The notes under the pieces were generated by a model, which saw nothing but the letters and a program-made list of their open reading frames with translations, was not told the DNA's origin and ran no database searches. A program made the translations under genes and the position numbers. Below are positions 44,007 to 51,590 of a stretch of DNA of 64,000 nt, piece by piece. How positions within the stretch are numbered: the stretch's first letter is position 1; each line of letters starts with the position of its first letter. The DNA is from Nitrospira sp. CG24A (lineage in GTDB: Bacteria > Nitrospirota > Nitrospiria > Nitrospirales > Nitrospiraceae): assembly GCA_002869925.2 (NCBI GenBank), contig NEWT02000029.1, positions 143,070 to 207,069 of the forward strand, in the 5' to 3' direction.

Positions 44007-44498
44007 TCAGTGCATAGAGGCCATTGGCTTCTCGACGATGTCGCCCTTCATCGGACCTAGCGCGCCGAGCAATTCGCCTTTCTCGCGCTCAGGGACCTTG
44101 AACTTGTTGAGTGTGGCGACCAGATCGCCGACCAGCGCATCGAAGTCGCTGCTGCTGACGCCCATGCCGGTGTGAGTAGCTTTCATGCTGCGGCCGGTAT
44201 AGGTGCAGGGGCCGCCCGAGGCCTGGCAAATCTGTTCCACCAACAGCATCTTCAATCGTGGGATGTCGGTATTGGCGAATTTCCCATTGATGCGGTTGTC
44301 GCCGGCGACGCGCCCGACGAAATCATCCACGACAGCCGTGATCGCCGGTTTGCCGCCCAAACGATCGTAGAGCGGCTTCTCGGCCATGGCTGCCGATTTT
44401 GACATTGCGGGGCTGGACGTCGATTCCATGGTGTTGCAGCCCGTGACGCTGAGCGCTAATCCACTGATGATGAGATACGAGGCGATTCTAGTCTTCAT
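44007..44498 (-). CDS. Lipid-anchored group 1 truncated haemoglobin
   Basis: ATG 44498 is preceded by AGGAGGG; 163 residues. Lipobox LALSVTGC (Cys21), a short linker, then the truncated-globin fold: LYDRLGGKPAITAVVDDFVG, NGKFANTDIPRLKMLLVEQI, CTYTGRSMKATHTGMGVSSS, with the histidine in KATHTGMG at the proximal haem position. Group 1 trHbs bind O2, CO or NO and are normally cytosolic. An exported, lipid-anchored form points to envelope NO or O2 chemistry. It is the first gene of the minus-strand run facing nikR. Confidence 0.87.
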   Translation of the reverse strand: MKTRIASYLIISGLALSVTGCNTMESTSSPAMSKSAAMAEKPLYDRLGGKPAITAVVDDFVGRVAGDNRINGKFANTDIPRLKMLLVEQICQASGGPCTYTGRSMKATHTGMGVSSSDFDALVGDLVATLNKFKVPEREKGELLGALGPMKGDIVEKPMASMH

Positions 44499-44879
44499 GG
44501 CCCTGCCCTCCTGGTGAATGAAAGATGAATGTTGAATGACGCGCGATCTTGTCGACACCTGCCGCGTCTTGATCTTACTTACGAGGCTCGACCGGATTTG
44601 GATGTGTCTGTCTGTTGCTGGGCTCTTTTAGTTGGTGCGATGAGGTGGAATTCCGAAGGGGGGCGAAAAAAACATCCAAACGAGAAATCCAATCTTCCCT
44701 ATCCACTCGTACAAGTAATGGGGGGGCTTTATGTTGGTGATGCCGCTGTCCACGACGCGGCTAGTTCTGCGCGTTTCTCTGCTCGCGAGCACGTAGCTCT
44801 CTCCGTCGCCACCATGGCAGTCTTCGATCTCGCCCCAAACTCACCCAACGCATGAATCCATTTCGTCTGTTGGCTTCGT

Positions 44880-44951
44880 ATGATGCTAGGAATCATGGCG
44901 TTCTGTTGATCGCATGCCCTGAGAGTGCTATGAATACAAAAATCGTGCTAT
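44880..44951. promoter_or_regulatory. Candidate regulator sites upstream of nikR
   Basis: Two features: an inverted repeat ATGAT-7-ATCAT (44880-44896), preceded by GT so that it reads GTATGAT, similar to half of the E. coli NikR operator; and a direct repeat GTGCTAT (44925-44931 and 44945-44951) with 20-base periodicity just before the nikR ribosome-binding site. Either could bind NikR. The 468-base divergent region otherwise holds no gene I support. Confidence 0.3.
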
Positions 44952-44966
44952 CGCAAGGAGGGTTCC

Positions 44967-45383
44967 ATGAATCAACTTGTCCGGTTCGGCGTCTCGCTAG
45001 ACCAGCGGCTGCTTGAAGAATTCGATCGCCACATCAAACGACGCCGCTACACAAACCGATCGGAAGCGCTTCGTGATCTGATTCGAGACAATCTGGTTGG
45101 ACAAGAGTGGGATGAGAACAAGGAGACTGTGGGCACGATCACTTTTGTGTATGACCACCATGTGCGTGACCTGGCCGGAAAATTGACCGACATTCAACAT
45201 GATTATCAGGGGCAGATCCTTTCCGGCATGCATGTCCATCTCGACCACGACCACTGTCTCGAAGTGCTCGTTGTGAAAGGCAAGGGGTCGGAGATCAAGA
45301 AGGTGGCAGATGCGTTGGTGTCGGTTAAGGGTGTGAAACACGGCAAATTGACGATGACGACAACGGGAAAATCGCTTCGATAG
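44967..45383 (+). CDS. nikR: Nickel-responsive regulator NikR
   Basis: 138 residues with AAGGAGG upstream. N-terminal ribbon-helix-helix (LVRFGVSLDQRLLEEFDRHI, YTNRSEALRDLIRDNL), then the ACT-like nickel-binding domain. The high-affinity ligands are all present: H78 in DIQHDY, H89 and H91 in MHVHLDHDH, C97 in CLEV, matching E. coli H76, H87, H89 and C95. NikR represses nickel-uptake genes when nickel is plentiful. It lies 26 bases upstream of the receptor gene and is divergent from the HupE cluster. Confidence 0.95.
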   Translation: MNQLVRFGVSLDQRLLEEFDRHIKRRRYTNRSEALRDLIRDNLVGQEWDENKETVGTITFVYDHHVRDLAGKLTDIQHDYQGQILSGMHVHLDHDHCLEVLVVKGKGSEIKKVADALVSVKGVKHGKLTMTTTGKSLR

Positions 45384-45409
45384 AACAGGCACACACCCTA
45401 TTCCATACC

Positions 45410-47467
45410 ATGATGGCGAAACGTGCATTCTATTGGGCCGCAGTGTTGTTCGTGATGATGTGCCTCCTGATGGGAGAAGTCGCACGCGCACATGATCCGG
45501 ACCTGCCGGAACTCGATCTGCCGGAAGTCTCGGTGACCGGCGAACGACCGGTCGCGGCATCCTCCCAGCAGTTCATCCCGGACAAAGAAATTCTTCTCCA
45601 ACCGCAGGGACGTCCCTCCCAAGTATTGCGTCTGATTCCCGGGTTCATTGCCGTCGAGCATTCGGGCGGGGCAGGCAAGGCCGATCAATATTTTCTGCGG
45701 GGCTTCGATGCGGACCACGGCACCGACGTTGCCTTCTTCACAGACGGGATGCCGATTAATCTCCGCACCCATGCGCATGGGCAAGGCTATACCGACCTAA
45801 ATTTTATGATTCCCGAAACCATAGAGGGAGTCGACGTCTACAAAGGGGCCTATCTTCCTGAGTATGGCGATTTCGCCACGGCCGGCGCTGTCAATTTCAG
45901 AACGCGACAGGTGGTGCAAGAGGGGGTCGTTCAGGTGTCTGGAGGGCAGTTCGATACACAGCGACATCTGCTCATGTTCTCTCCTACCAAGGAGAAGGTG
46001 CGCACGCTGTTCGCTGCTGAGGGCTATTACACGAACGGCCCGTTTCAGAACGACAATCGTTATCTTCGAACCAATCTCATGGGGAAGATGACGACCAATC
46101 TGTCCGGTCGCGATGAACTCAGTCTCACGGCAACCTTTCACAAATCTCAGTGGAATGGATCAGGCGAAATCCCGTTACGCGCGCTGACGGACGGCACGAT
46201 CGGTCGTTTTGGAGCGATCGACCCCTCGGAAGGAGGCAACACTCTCCGCAGCACCGCCAATATGAACTACCATTACGACACGACATCGGGTGGTCAGTTT
46301 TTTGCGAACGCATACGGACAATATTATCGGCTCGACCTGTTCACAAATTTCACGTTCTTCCTCAACGACCCGGTCAACGGCGACGGGATTCAACAATCAG
46401 ATCGCCGCGTGATGTATGGAGGCGACCTCGGATACAAGCAGCAGGGTCACGTACTGGGTCTGCCGAGTATCGGAACGGTCGGGTTTCAAACCAGAGTCGA
46501 CAACATCCATGCAAGGCTCGGAACTCACAGGACGAGAGTGCCGATTGGGACCACGGCAGACAGCGATATTCTTGAGGCGTCCTATGCTCCGTTCGTGAAG
46601 GCGGAGGTGCAGCCTACGTCATGGATGAGGCTTGTGGGCGGATTACGCGCAGAGACGTTTACGTTCGATGTGCGTAACCGTTGTGCGGCCTGCGCGGACC
46701 AACCAGCCGGACGGACAAGCTCCGGCGTCGTTCTTCCGAAAATGAACCTCATCCTAGGTCCCTGGGCCAATACGGAAATCTTTGCGAACTATGGCGAAGG
46801 CTATCACAGCAACGATGCACGATCGGTCGTCCTGCAGGGAGCCTCATCGCTTGCGCGAGCCAAGAACTATGAAGTAGGGATACGCTCTAAGCCGTGGGGG
46901 CCGGAGGGCGTAGAGTTGATTGCGACGGTATGGGCGTTAGATCTCAAGCAGGAACTCGTGTTTGTCGGCGATGAGGGGACCACCGAGATTCGCGGGGCCA
47001 GCCGGCGGCGAGGTGTTGAGGTCTCAGCGCGCGGCCAAGTGTGGGGGCCACTGTCGTTCAACGGCAGCGTGACCTATACCAAGGCGGAGTTTCGCAATGG
47101 CGATGCGATTCCGTTAGCTCCTGAAGTGACGGCCTATGGAGCCTTGCTCTTGAAATGGCCGGAAGGACTCACGTCGCAATTGCAGGCGACCTATCTGGGG
47201 GTCCGTCCACTCAATGAAGATCGAAGCATCAAGGCTCCCTCGTGGATCGATGTCGATCTGAGCGAACGGTATCAGTTGCCGATCAAGCTGTCTCACGGTC
47301 GGATGGAAGCCTTCCTCTTTGTGCAGAACCTGTTCAACACGAAATGGGAACAGGCCACCTTTGCTTTTGCCTCTCGGCTCCGCAACGAGCCGGCTTCCGT
47401 CACCGACATTCACTTTGTGCCGGGGAATCCAAGAACGTTCATGGGCGGCGTGGCGTGGTACTTTTAG
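45410..47467 (+). CDS. TonB-dependent outer-membrane receptor
   Basis: 685 residues. Signal peptide, then a plug domain (LPEVSVTGERPVAASSQQFI acting as TonB box region; VLRLIPGFIAVEHSGGAGKA; YFLRGFDADHGTDVAFFTDG) and a 22-strand barrel ending RTFMGGVAWYF. Histidines cluster in the plug (NLRTHAHGQGY), consistent with a metal complex. With nikR in the same operon it is best read as a nickel (or cobalt) receptor, comparable in logic to FecA3/FrpB4 of Helicobacter; direct ligand evidence is lacking. Confidence 0.9.
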   Translation: MMAKRAFYWAAVLFVMMCLLMGEVARAHDPDLPELDLPEVSVTGERPVAASSQQFIPDKEILLQPQGRPSQVLRLIPGFIAVEHSGGAGKADQYFLRGFDADHGTDVAFFTDGMPINLRTHAHGQGYTDLNFMIPETIEGVDVYKGAYLPEYGDFATAGAVNFRTRQVVQEGVVQVSGGQFDTQRHLLMFSPTKEKVRTLFAAEGYYTNGPFQNDNRYLRTNLMGKMTTNLSGRDELSLTATFHKSQWNGSGEIPLRALTDGTIGRFGAIDPSEGGNTLRSTANMNYHYDTTSGGQFFANAYGQYYRLDLFTNFTFFLNDPVNGDGIQQSDRRVMYGGDLGYKQQGHVLGLPSIGTVGFQTRVDNIHARLGTHRTRVPIGTTADSDILEASYAPFVKAEVQPTSWMRLVGGLRAETFTFDVRNRCAACADQPAGRTSSGVVLPKMNLILGPWANTEIFANYGEGYHSNDARSVVLQGASSLARAKNYEVGIRSKPWGPEGVELIATVWALDLKQELVFVGDEGTTEIRGASRRRGVEVSARGQVWGPLSFNGSVTYTKAEFRNGDAIPLAPEVTAYGALLLKWPEGLTSQLQATYLGVRPLNEDRSIKAPSWIDVDLSERYQLPIKLSHGRMEAFLFVQNLFNTKWEQATFAFASRLRNEPASVTDIHFVPGNPRTFMGGVAWYF

Positions 47468-47592
47468 CGGCTGCTGAAAACGCCCTCCAACGGCGTTCTC
47501 GTCTCGCATGAATCCTCAACGTACCCCAGAGGGTACGCCTCCGGTTCATGCATCGCCTGCGGCCTTGTTGGAAGGGCGTTTTGAGCAGCCTG
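47468..47592. repeat. Family A hairpin repeat (A13)
   Basis: Begins at the receptor stop. Outer arms GAAAACGCCCTCCAAC / GTTGGAAGGGCGTTTT, inner arms CGCATGAATCC / GGTTCATGCATCG, central stem GTACCC (47521-47526) / GGGTAC (47531-47536). One of the clearest examples of three nested stems. Confidence 0.88.
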
Positions 47593-47650
47593 GTGAAACG
47601 AGGGTGGTGATTGGGAATTGAGGAAAATCACACTAGGTTGTAAAGATCTC

Positions 47651-48247
47651 ATGGTTTCATCGAAGTCTGGCACAATTCTCTCACAGTCGTACTTCAGTCG
47701 ACCTACGCTCACGGTGGCGCGGTCGCTTGTGGGAAAATATCTTATCCGTTGCATCGACGGTAGAGAGATCGCGGGAAAGATTGTCGAGGTGGAGGCCTAT
47801 GTCGGATCTCAAGACAGGGCTTGCCATGCGGCGAAAGGGAGGACGCGACGGACGGAGGTGATGTTCGGTCCGGCAGGGGTCGCGTACGTCTACCTCATTT
47901 ACGGAATGTATCATTGCCTGAACGTCGTGACGGAGCGAGCAGAGTTTCCTTCAGCTGTGTTGATCAGGGCGATTGAACTCGATGGGGAGTTGATCGATGG
48001 ACCAGGGCGGCTCTGTCGTGCGCTGCAGATCGATCGCTGTCTCAACCTGGTGGACCTCACGACCGGCGAATGTCTCTGGTTCGAGGATCGAGGGGAAGTG
48101 GTGGGAAGAGGAACGGTAGGCGCGTATCCCAGAATCGGTGTCGATTATGCGGGCACGTGGGCAAAGAAACTCTGGCGATTCAGATTGCGTACGGCCGTTG
48201 CTTCCACGCGGACACGACGCATAAAAAAACAGGGAGGCACCGGATAG
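47651..48247 (+). CDS. DNA-3-methyladenine glycosylase (Mpg/AAG family)
   Basis: 198 residues from ATG 47651 (the TTG at 47618 adds 11). AAG-family motifs: FSRPTLTVARSLVGKYLIRC, IVEVEAYVGSQDRACHAAKG (catalytic glutamate), TEVMFGPAGVAYVYLIYGMY, HCLNVVTERAEFPSAVLIRA. It excises alkylated and deaminated purines for base-excision repair. Its TAG stop lies inside the loop of the terminator hairpin at 48232-48261. Confidence 0.92.
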   Translation: MVSSKSGTILSQSYFSRPTLTVARSLVGKYLIRCIDGREIAGKIVEVEAYVGSQDRACHAAKGRTRRTEVMFGPAGVAYVYLIYGMYHCLNVVTERAEFPSAVLIRAIELDGELIDGPGRLCRALQIDRCLNLVDLTTGECLWFEDRGEVVGRGTVGAYPRIGVDYAGTWAKKLWRFRLRTAVASTRTRRIKKQGGTG

Positions 48248-48261
48248 GTCCGGTGCCTCCC
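48222..48261 (-). terminator. Strong intrinsic terminator for the minus-strand gene at 48.3-48.65 kb
   Basis: A 13-bp perfect stem (48232-48244 with 48249-48261, GGGAGGCACCGGA / TCCGGTGCCTCCC) and a 4-base loop. On the minus strand it is followed by seven T residues (the A run at 48223-48229). It overlaps the 3' end of the convergent glycosylase gene. Confidence 0.88.
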
Positions 48262-48285
48262 TAGTTGTTTCCGTAGAGCGGATTG

Positions 48286-48651
48286 CTACTCGATCTTCCG
48301 ATCGCCGGTGATCTTCGTCGCCGAGGTCACCGGAGGGGCGATCTTGATCTGAGGCCCCTGCACAGTCGGGAGCTGATTCGCTCCCTGGCCTGTGGTAATC
48401 CGCTCATTGTCCGTCTTCATAAGATTCTGCTGGGCGCTCTTAAAGGAGTCGGCCGACTTATTCAGCGTACTCTCGCCACGCGCATCCGACTGGCCAGGGT
48501 CGTTGGCGGTCGGCTGGCCCGTCACAGGGCTTCCGCTGTTCTTCATCGGGTAGCCTTCATGCTTGGGGAGGAGCGATGGATTCGCCGAGGCCATCGACAG
48601 CGCAAACAAGACACCGGAGACGGTCGCAACAGTGCCAATTACGAGCTTCAT
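48286..48651 (-). CDS. Small secreted protein of unknown function
   Basis: ATG 48651 with AAAGGAGT upstream; 121 residues. A signal peptide (LVIGTVATVSGVLFALSMASA) precedes a low-complexity polar body (PVTGQPTANDPGQSDARG, LNKSADSFKSAQQNLMKTDN). No domain recognised; probably intrinsically disordered and periplasmic. It ends 24 bases before a strong terminator. Confidence 0.75.
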   Translation of the reverse strand: MKLVIGTVATVSGVLFALSMASANPSLLPKHEGYPMKNSGSPVTGQPTANDPGQSDARGESTLNKSADSFKSAQQNLMKTDNERITTGQGANQLPTVQGPQIKIAPPVTSATKITGDRKIE

Positions 48652-48767
48652 ACGCCTACTCCTTTGAATAAATGATAGTGGCTGGAGAACATAGGTGTTC
48701 AAGTTCAAGGTCAAATCAAGTAGCGGAGATCATAGCCAGGAGGGGGTGGGTCTGTCAAAGGAAGAAT

Positions 48768-49270
48768 GGGAGGGGAGTGGCCAGGTGCCCTTCTTGCTCG
48801 CAGAACAGGGGAGGGGATGGAGCCTGATGATCTTCTGTGCTCGCGCAACGCGCGGTCGCGGACTCCCCTCGTTGGACGCGCGCAGTGGAAGATCAATCAG
48901 CCCCCATCCCTGGAGAGAACACGAGCGAGCTTGGAGGGACCATGTATATCGTCCGATGCGCGCAGTGAAGGGCAGCCTTGGCCATTCCCCTTGGGAGCAA
49001 AGTGGAAAAATGACAACAAAAGATGGGAAGGGCACCCACATTGGTCCTGTGCTCCCGGAACGCGCGCCCTGAGAAGGATAGGAAAGGCAGCCTAGTCGTC
49101 CTCCTGCTCGCGGAACGCGCACGATGGGAATGTGCTCGTTCGACGCGCGCAATCGAGGATCGACCAGGCTCCCCTTGAAAATGTAATGGGGAATTGAAAG
49201 AACACGCGCAGTAAAGTGCAGCCTCGGCTCCCCCAAGAGAGACATAGGGTAGGATCCCCCTGGCTCCACC
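48768..49270. repeat. Cluster of family B palindromes (B4)
   Basis: At least three GCGCGC elements in tandem: arms GCCTGATGATCTTC (about 48829) and GAAGATCAATCAGCC (about 48891); a half-element GGGCACCCACATTGGTCC (about 49028); and one with CGCACGATGGGAATGTGC, TTCGACGCGCGC and GATCGACCAGGC (about 49115-49175). No gene is supportable between 48652 and 49415. Confidence 0.7.
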
Positions 49271-49323
49271 GTGACGTCAAGACAACGATAATGTATATTC
49301 ATGTCCTCAACGGCCCTGGGGGC

Positions 49324-49399
49324 GTTCGTAGTCAGGTAGGCGGGCTTTGATCCATTCTAAGAGGTGGTTTTATGCGGATCCGCCTAAACATTGTTAGCC
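49324..49399 (+). other. attI-like head of the main cassette array (copy D2)
   Basis: Core shared with 29643 and 52505 (GTTCGTAGTC, GCGGGCTTTGA, ATGCGGATC). It ends GCCTAAACATTGTTAGCC, with GTTAGCC at 49393-49399 as the crossover triplet and GCCTAAA as the opposed half, the layout of the simple site in attI1. Similarity to the 52.4 kb copy extends about 60 bases further upstream (GTCAAGA, AACAA, ATTCATGTCCTCAAC). Confidence 0.6.
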
Positions 49400-49415
49400 G
49401 CCAGAAAGGCAGCAG

Positions 49416-50099
49416 ATGTTCATCGCCGCAGCAGTGAAGATAACGCCCGAAGTCGAGAAGCACCTGCTTGAGCTTCAGGATAGTGGGGCATTTGGGGACA
49501 TGAAGGTCGACTTCATTCGACAATTGTTAGCCTTGCACGCGGCGAACAAAGGCCCGACTGCCGTAGACATTGCACACCAATCAAATCTATCGGTTCGAAC
49601 TGTCCGTGAGCTAAATCATGAACTCCAAGGTCAGCCCGACCTGTCTCGCAAGCGGCTCGCGTCGGTCTTCATCAGCTATGGCGGCCCAGATGATGCGTTT
49701 GCAAGAAAGCTATATCACGCGCTGAAAGACAAAGGAGTGGAAGTCTTCTTCTTCCCAGAGTCCGCAACGCCTGGTGACAAGTTGCACCGCACAATGAGCC
49801 AAGCGGTATACGACTACGATCGCGTTCTGCTCATATGCTCTCGCTCTTCACTGGTTCGGCCAGGTGTTCTCAATGAACTCGAACAAGTTCTTTCCCGTGA
49901 GGCCAGAGAAGGCGGGGCTGAGTTACTCATGCCAGTCCTACTTGACGACTTCGCACTCGCTGAATGGGTACCCGAGCGCGCAGACTTAGCGCGACAAGTT
50001 TGTGACCGCGTTGCAGCTGATTTTCGGAACGCATCGATTGACTCTGAATTCGTCAAGCAGCTGGATCGAGTATTGGTCGCATTGAATTGCGAGGCATGA
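49416..50099 (+). CDS. TIR-domain protein with N-terminal helix-turn-helix-like region (cassette)
   Basis: 227 residues. The N-terminal 75 residues are helical with a helix-turn-helix-like TAVDIAHQSNLSVRTVREL. The TIR domain spans about 82-200: LASVFISYGGPDDAFARKLY, HALKDKGVEVFFFPESATPG, VLLICSRSSLVRPGVLNELE, where E154 sits at the position of the NADase glutamate. Bacterial TIR proteins commonly act in anti-phage defence by NAD+ depletion, often with a sensor partner; none is obvious here. The gene begins 17 bases after the GTTAGCC junction and ends 11 bases before an attC. Confidence 0.87.
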   Translation: MFIAAAVKITPEVEKHLLELQDSGAFGDMKVDFIRQLLALHAANKGPTAVDIAHQSNLSVRTVRELNHELQGQPDLSRKRLASVFISYGGPDDAFARKLYHALKDKGVEVFFFPESATPGDKLHRTMSQAVYDYDRVLLICSRSSLVRPGVLNELEQVLSREAREGGAELLMPVLLDDFALAEWVPERADLARQVCDRVAADFRNASIDSEFVKQLDRVLVALNCEA

Positions 50100-50109
50100 A
50101 TAAGCTGAC

Positions 50110-50166
50110 GGCTAACCTTTCGTTCCAGTGGACTGCCTTCGCAGCCGCTGAACTCAAACGTTGAGC
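50110..50166 (+). other. attC site of the TIR cassette
   Basis: R'' GGCTAAC (50110-50116) is the exact complement of the cassette's own start GTTAGCC (49393-49399), as required for a circularisable cassette. R' GTTGAGC is at 50160-50166. The interior folds as CAGTGG-A-CTGC-CTTC-GCAG-CCGCTG with an extrahelical A. Length 57, within the attC range. Confidence 0.8.
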
Positions 50167-50230
50167 CGACGTTTCGCGTCGTCCCAACGGCCCCGCGGAT
50201 GGTTCTCCGCCGGCTGGCCCGAGAAACGCG

Positions 50231-50313
50231 GCCCAACCAGCGGCTGCAGCGGACCTCCGTTGCACAAACTTCGTTTGCTCTGCGGACGCCGCTGATCCGT
50301 GAGGCCGTTAGAT
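50231..50313 (+). other. Second attC site
   Basis: R'' GCCCAAC (50231-50237), R' GTTAGAT (50307-50313); 83 bases with inner stem CAGCGGC / GCCGCTG. It closely resembles the attC at 50917-50999 (shared GCGGACCTC, GCACAAAC, GTTTGCTC, GCCGCTGATCCG). Between 50167 and 50230 there is no gene, so a tiny or eroded cassette separates it from the TIR attC. Confidence 0.72.
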
Positions 50314-50319
50314 TTTGCA

Positions 50320-50922
50320 ATGCATCCTGACCTACCCGCACAGTCTCTCGCCGCGATTGCAACCGTTGTAGCTGCATTGATCGCTGCGGCCTTCTCCTTC
50401 GTCAATCTAACCCTCAACAAGGAACAGAAGACCTCGGAGTTCCGCCAGGCATGGATTGACGGACTGCGAGAAGACCTCGCAGCCTTCTTTGCCGGGGCAC
50501 GGGCGTTCGCCAGGGCGACTGAGGAACTGAAATCAGCTGCTAGCGCTAGTCGCGCGGCCCTACCGCTTGCCATGAGTCCTGAGAAGATCAGTGATATCCG
50601 CTACCAAGCAGCCGAGACACGCTACCGAATACAGCTGCGACTCAACCTAAAAGAGCCGGAGCACAAGGAATTGCTCCGGTTGATGCTGGTGGCAGCAGAT
50701 GAGCAGAACAAATTCTTAGCAGACAAGAGCGACGTGGAGAGAACTCTTCAGGCAATAGAAAACGCTGCCGACTATGCACCCCAAATTCTCAAGGCAGAGT
50801 GGGAACGCGTTAAACGAGGAGAACTCGCGTTTCGTCTAGCAAGAAACTGGATCGCGCCCGCAATCGTCCTCATATCATTGCTGTTCGTAGCCCTCGTCTG
50901 GGTGGGTCGCGTGAAAATCTAG
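50320..50922 (+). CDS. Membrane protein of unknown function (cassette)
   Basis: 200 residues from ATG 50320, seven bases after the GTTAGAT junction. An N-terminal membrane helix (LAAIATVVAALIAAAFSFVNL), a long charged helical middle (FRQAWIDGLREDLAAFFAGA, HKELLRLMLVAADEQNKFLA), and a C-terminal membrane helix (WIAPAIVLISLLFVALVWVG). Two-helix membrane proteins with a cytoplasmic helical body are frequent in cassette and defence islands; function unknown. The stop lies inside the next attC. Confidence 0.75.
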   Translation: MHPDLPAQSLAAIATVVAALIAAAFSFVNLTLNKEQKTSEFRQAWIDGLREDLAAFFAGARAFARATEELKSAASASRAALPLAMSPEKISDIRYQAAETRYRIQLRLNLKEPEHKELLRLMLVAADEQNKFLADKSDVERTLQAIENAADYAPQILKAEWERVKRGELAFRLARNWIAPAIVLISLLFVALVWVGRVKI

Positions 50923-50999
50923 CCCTTCCATCGAGCGGACCTCTGCCGCACAAACGGCGTTTGCTCCGCGGATGCCGCTGATCCGCAGGGCCGTTGGGC
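50917..50999 (+). other. Third attC site
   Basis: R'' ATCTAGC (50917-50923) is one base off the complement of this cassette's start GTTAGAT. R' GTTGGGC is at 50993-50999. 83 bases, same length and interior as the attC at 50231. Confidence 0.75.
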
Positions 51000-51026
51000 G
51001 TAACAAAATGTTGGGAGCACGGACAA

Positions 51027-51502
51027 ATGAATAAGACAAAGCCGCAGCTTATTACCGCTGGATTCTCTTTGGTGCCGTACCTCTTAGTGTCGTGGGGTTA
51101 TGCCGAATTAACAGATGGAAGAACTGAGACGTTTTGGACCGCATTTGGTGTCTTGGTTGGATTAAGATTGTTTTTTAGCGTCATTGAGACGATTGGTAGT
51201 GTTCTTTCTTGGAGGCTTTATGGCAGAAAGCTCATGGTTCAAAAAATGCTAGAAGCTCTCCGAACTAACAAATTTCCCAACGCTTCTATTCTCACGACGA
51301 CATACTGGGCTATTTAGCGAGGATCGAGGATAGCGAGGAAGTTTCATCTTCGGTAAAGAGTGCAGCCAAACAATTGGAATTTATGTTGGTGACCTTTGAG
51401 AATCTTGGAATACTAGCGGGCGCTCGTATGTATTCTGCAACGGAAGCCGCGCTTGAAGTTTATTCACCCAGAAGCGCAGCGAAAGAATTCCCGTGGGGCT
51501 AA
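51027..51502 (+). pseudogene. Membrane protein gene, probably frameshifted (cassette)
   Basis: From ATG 51027 the frame gives 96 residues with two membrane segments (ITAGFSLVPYLLVSWGYAEL, FWTAFGVLVGLRLFFSVIET) and stops at 51315-51317 soon after KFPNAS. From about 51275 another frame is open to TAA 51500-51502 and reads like protein (HDDILGYLARIEDSEEVSSS, AAKQLEFMLVTFENLGILAG). A one-base indel near 51270-51280 would join them into about 158 residues. AT-rich relative to host genes. If the stop is genuine, only the 96-residue form is made. Confidence 0.5.
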
Positions 51503-51536
51503 TAATGAATCGCACCGCTCGTTTCGTGTGGTTCGC

Positions 51537-51590
51537 GCCCAACAAGGTGCTCAAGCCGACTCGCTACGTCGGCGCTACGAGGCCATAGAA
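51537..51590 (+). other. Fourth attC site, right end degenerate
   Basis: R'' GCCCAAC (51537-51543) is the exact complement of this cassette's start GTTGGGC (50993-50999). Interior GCCGAC-TCGCTAC-GTCGGC hairpin. The right end reads GGCCATAG and not GGCCGTTAG, so the crossover site has decayed. Confidence 0.7.

Noticed and set aside
44529-44855. Plus-strand 108-codon frame between the globin and nikR genes
   Set aside because: It overlaps the divergent control region, has no ribosome-binding site and reads as random sequence.
1145-47592. Family A repeats considered as insertion sequences
   Set aside because: About 125 bases, no open frame and no target duplications seen; they are better described as structured non-coding repeats.
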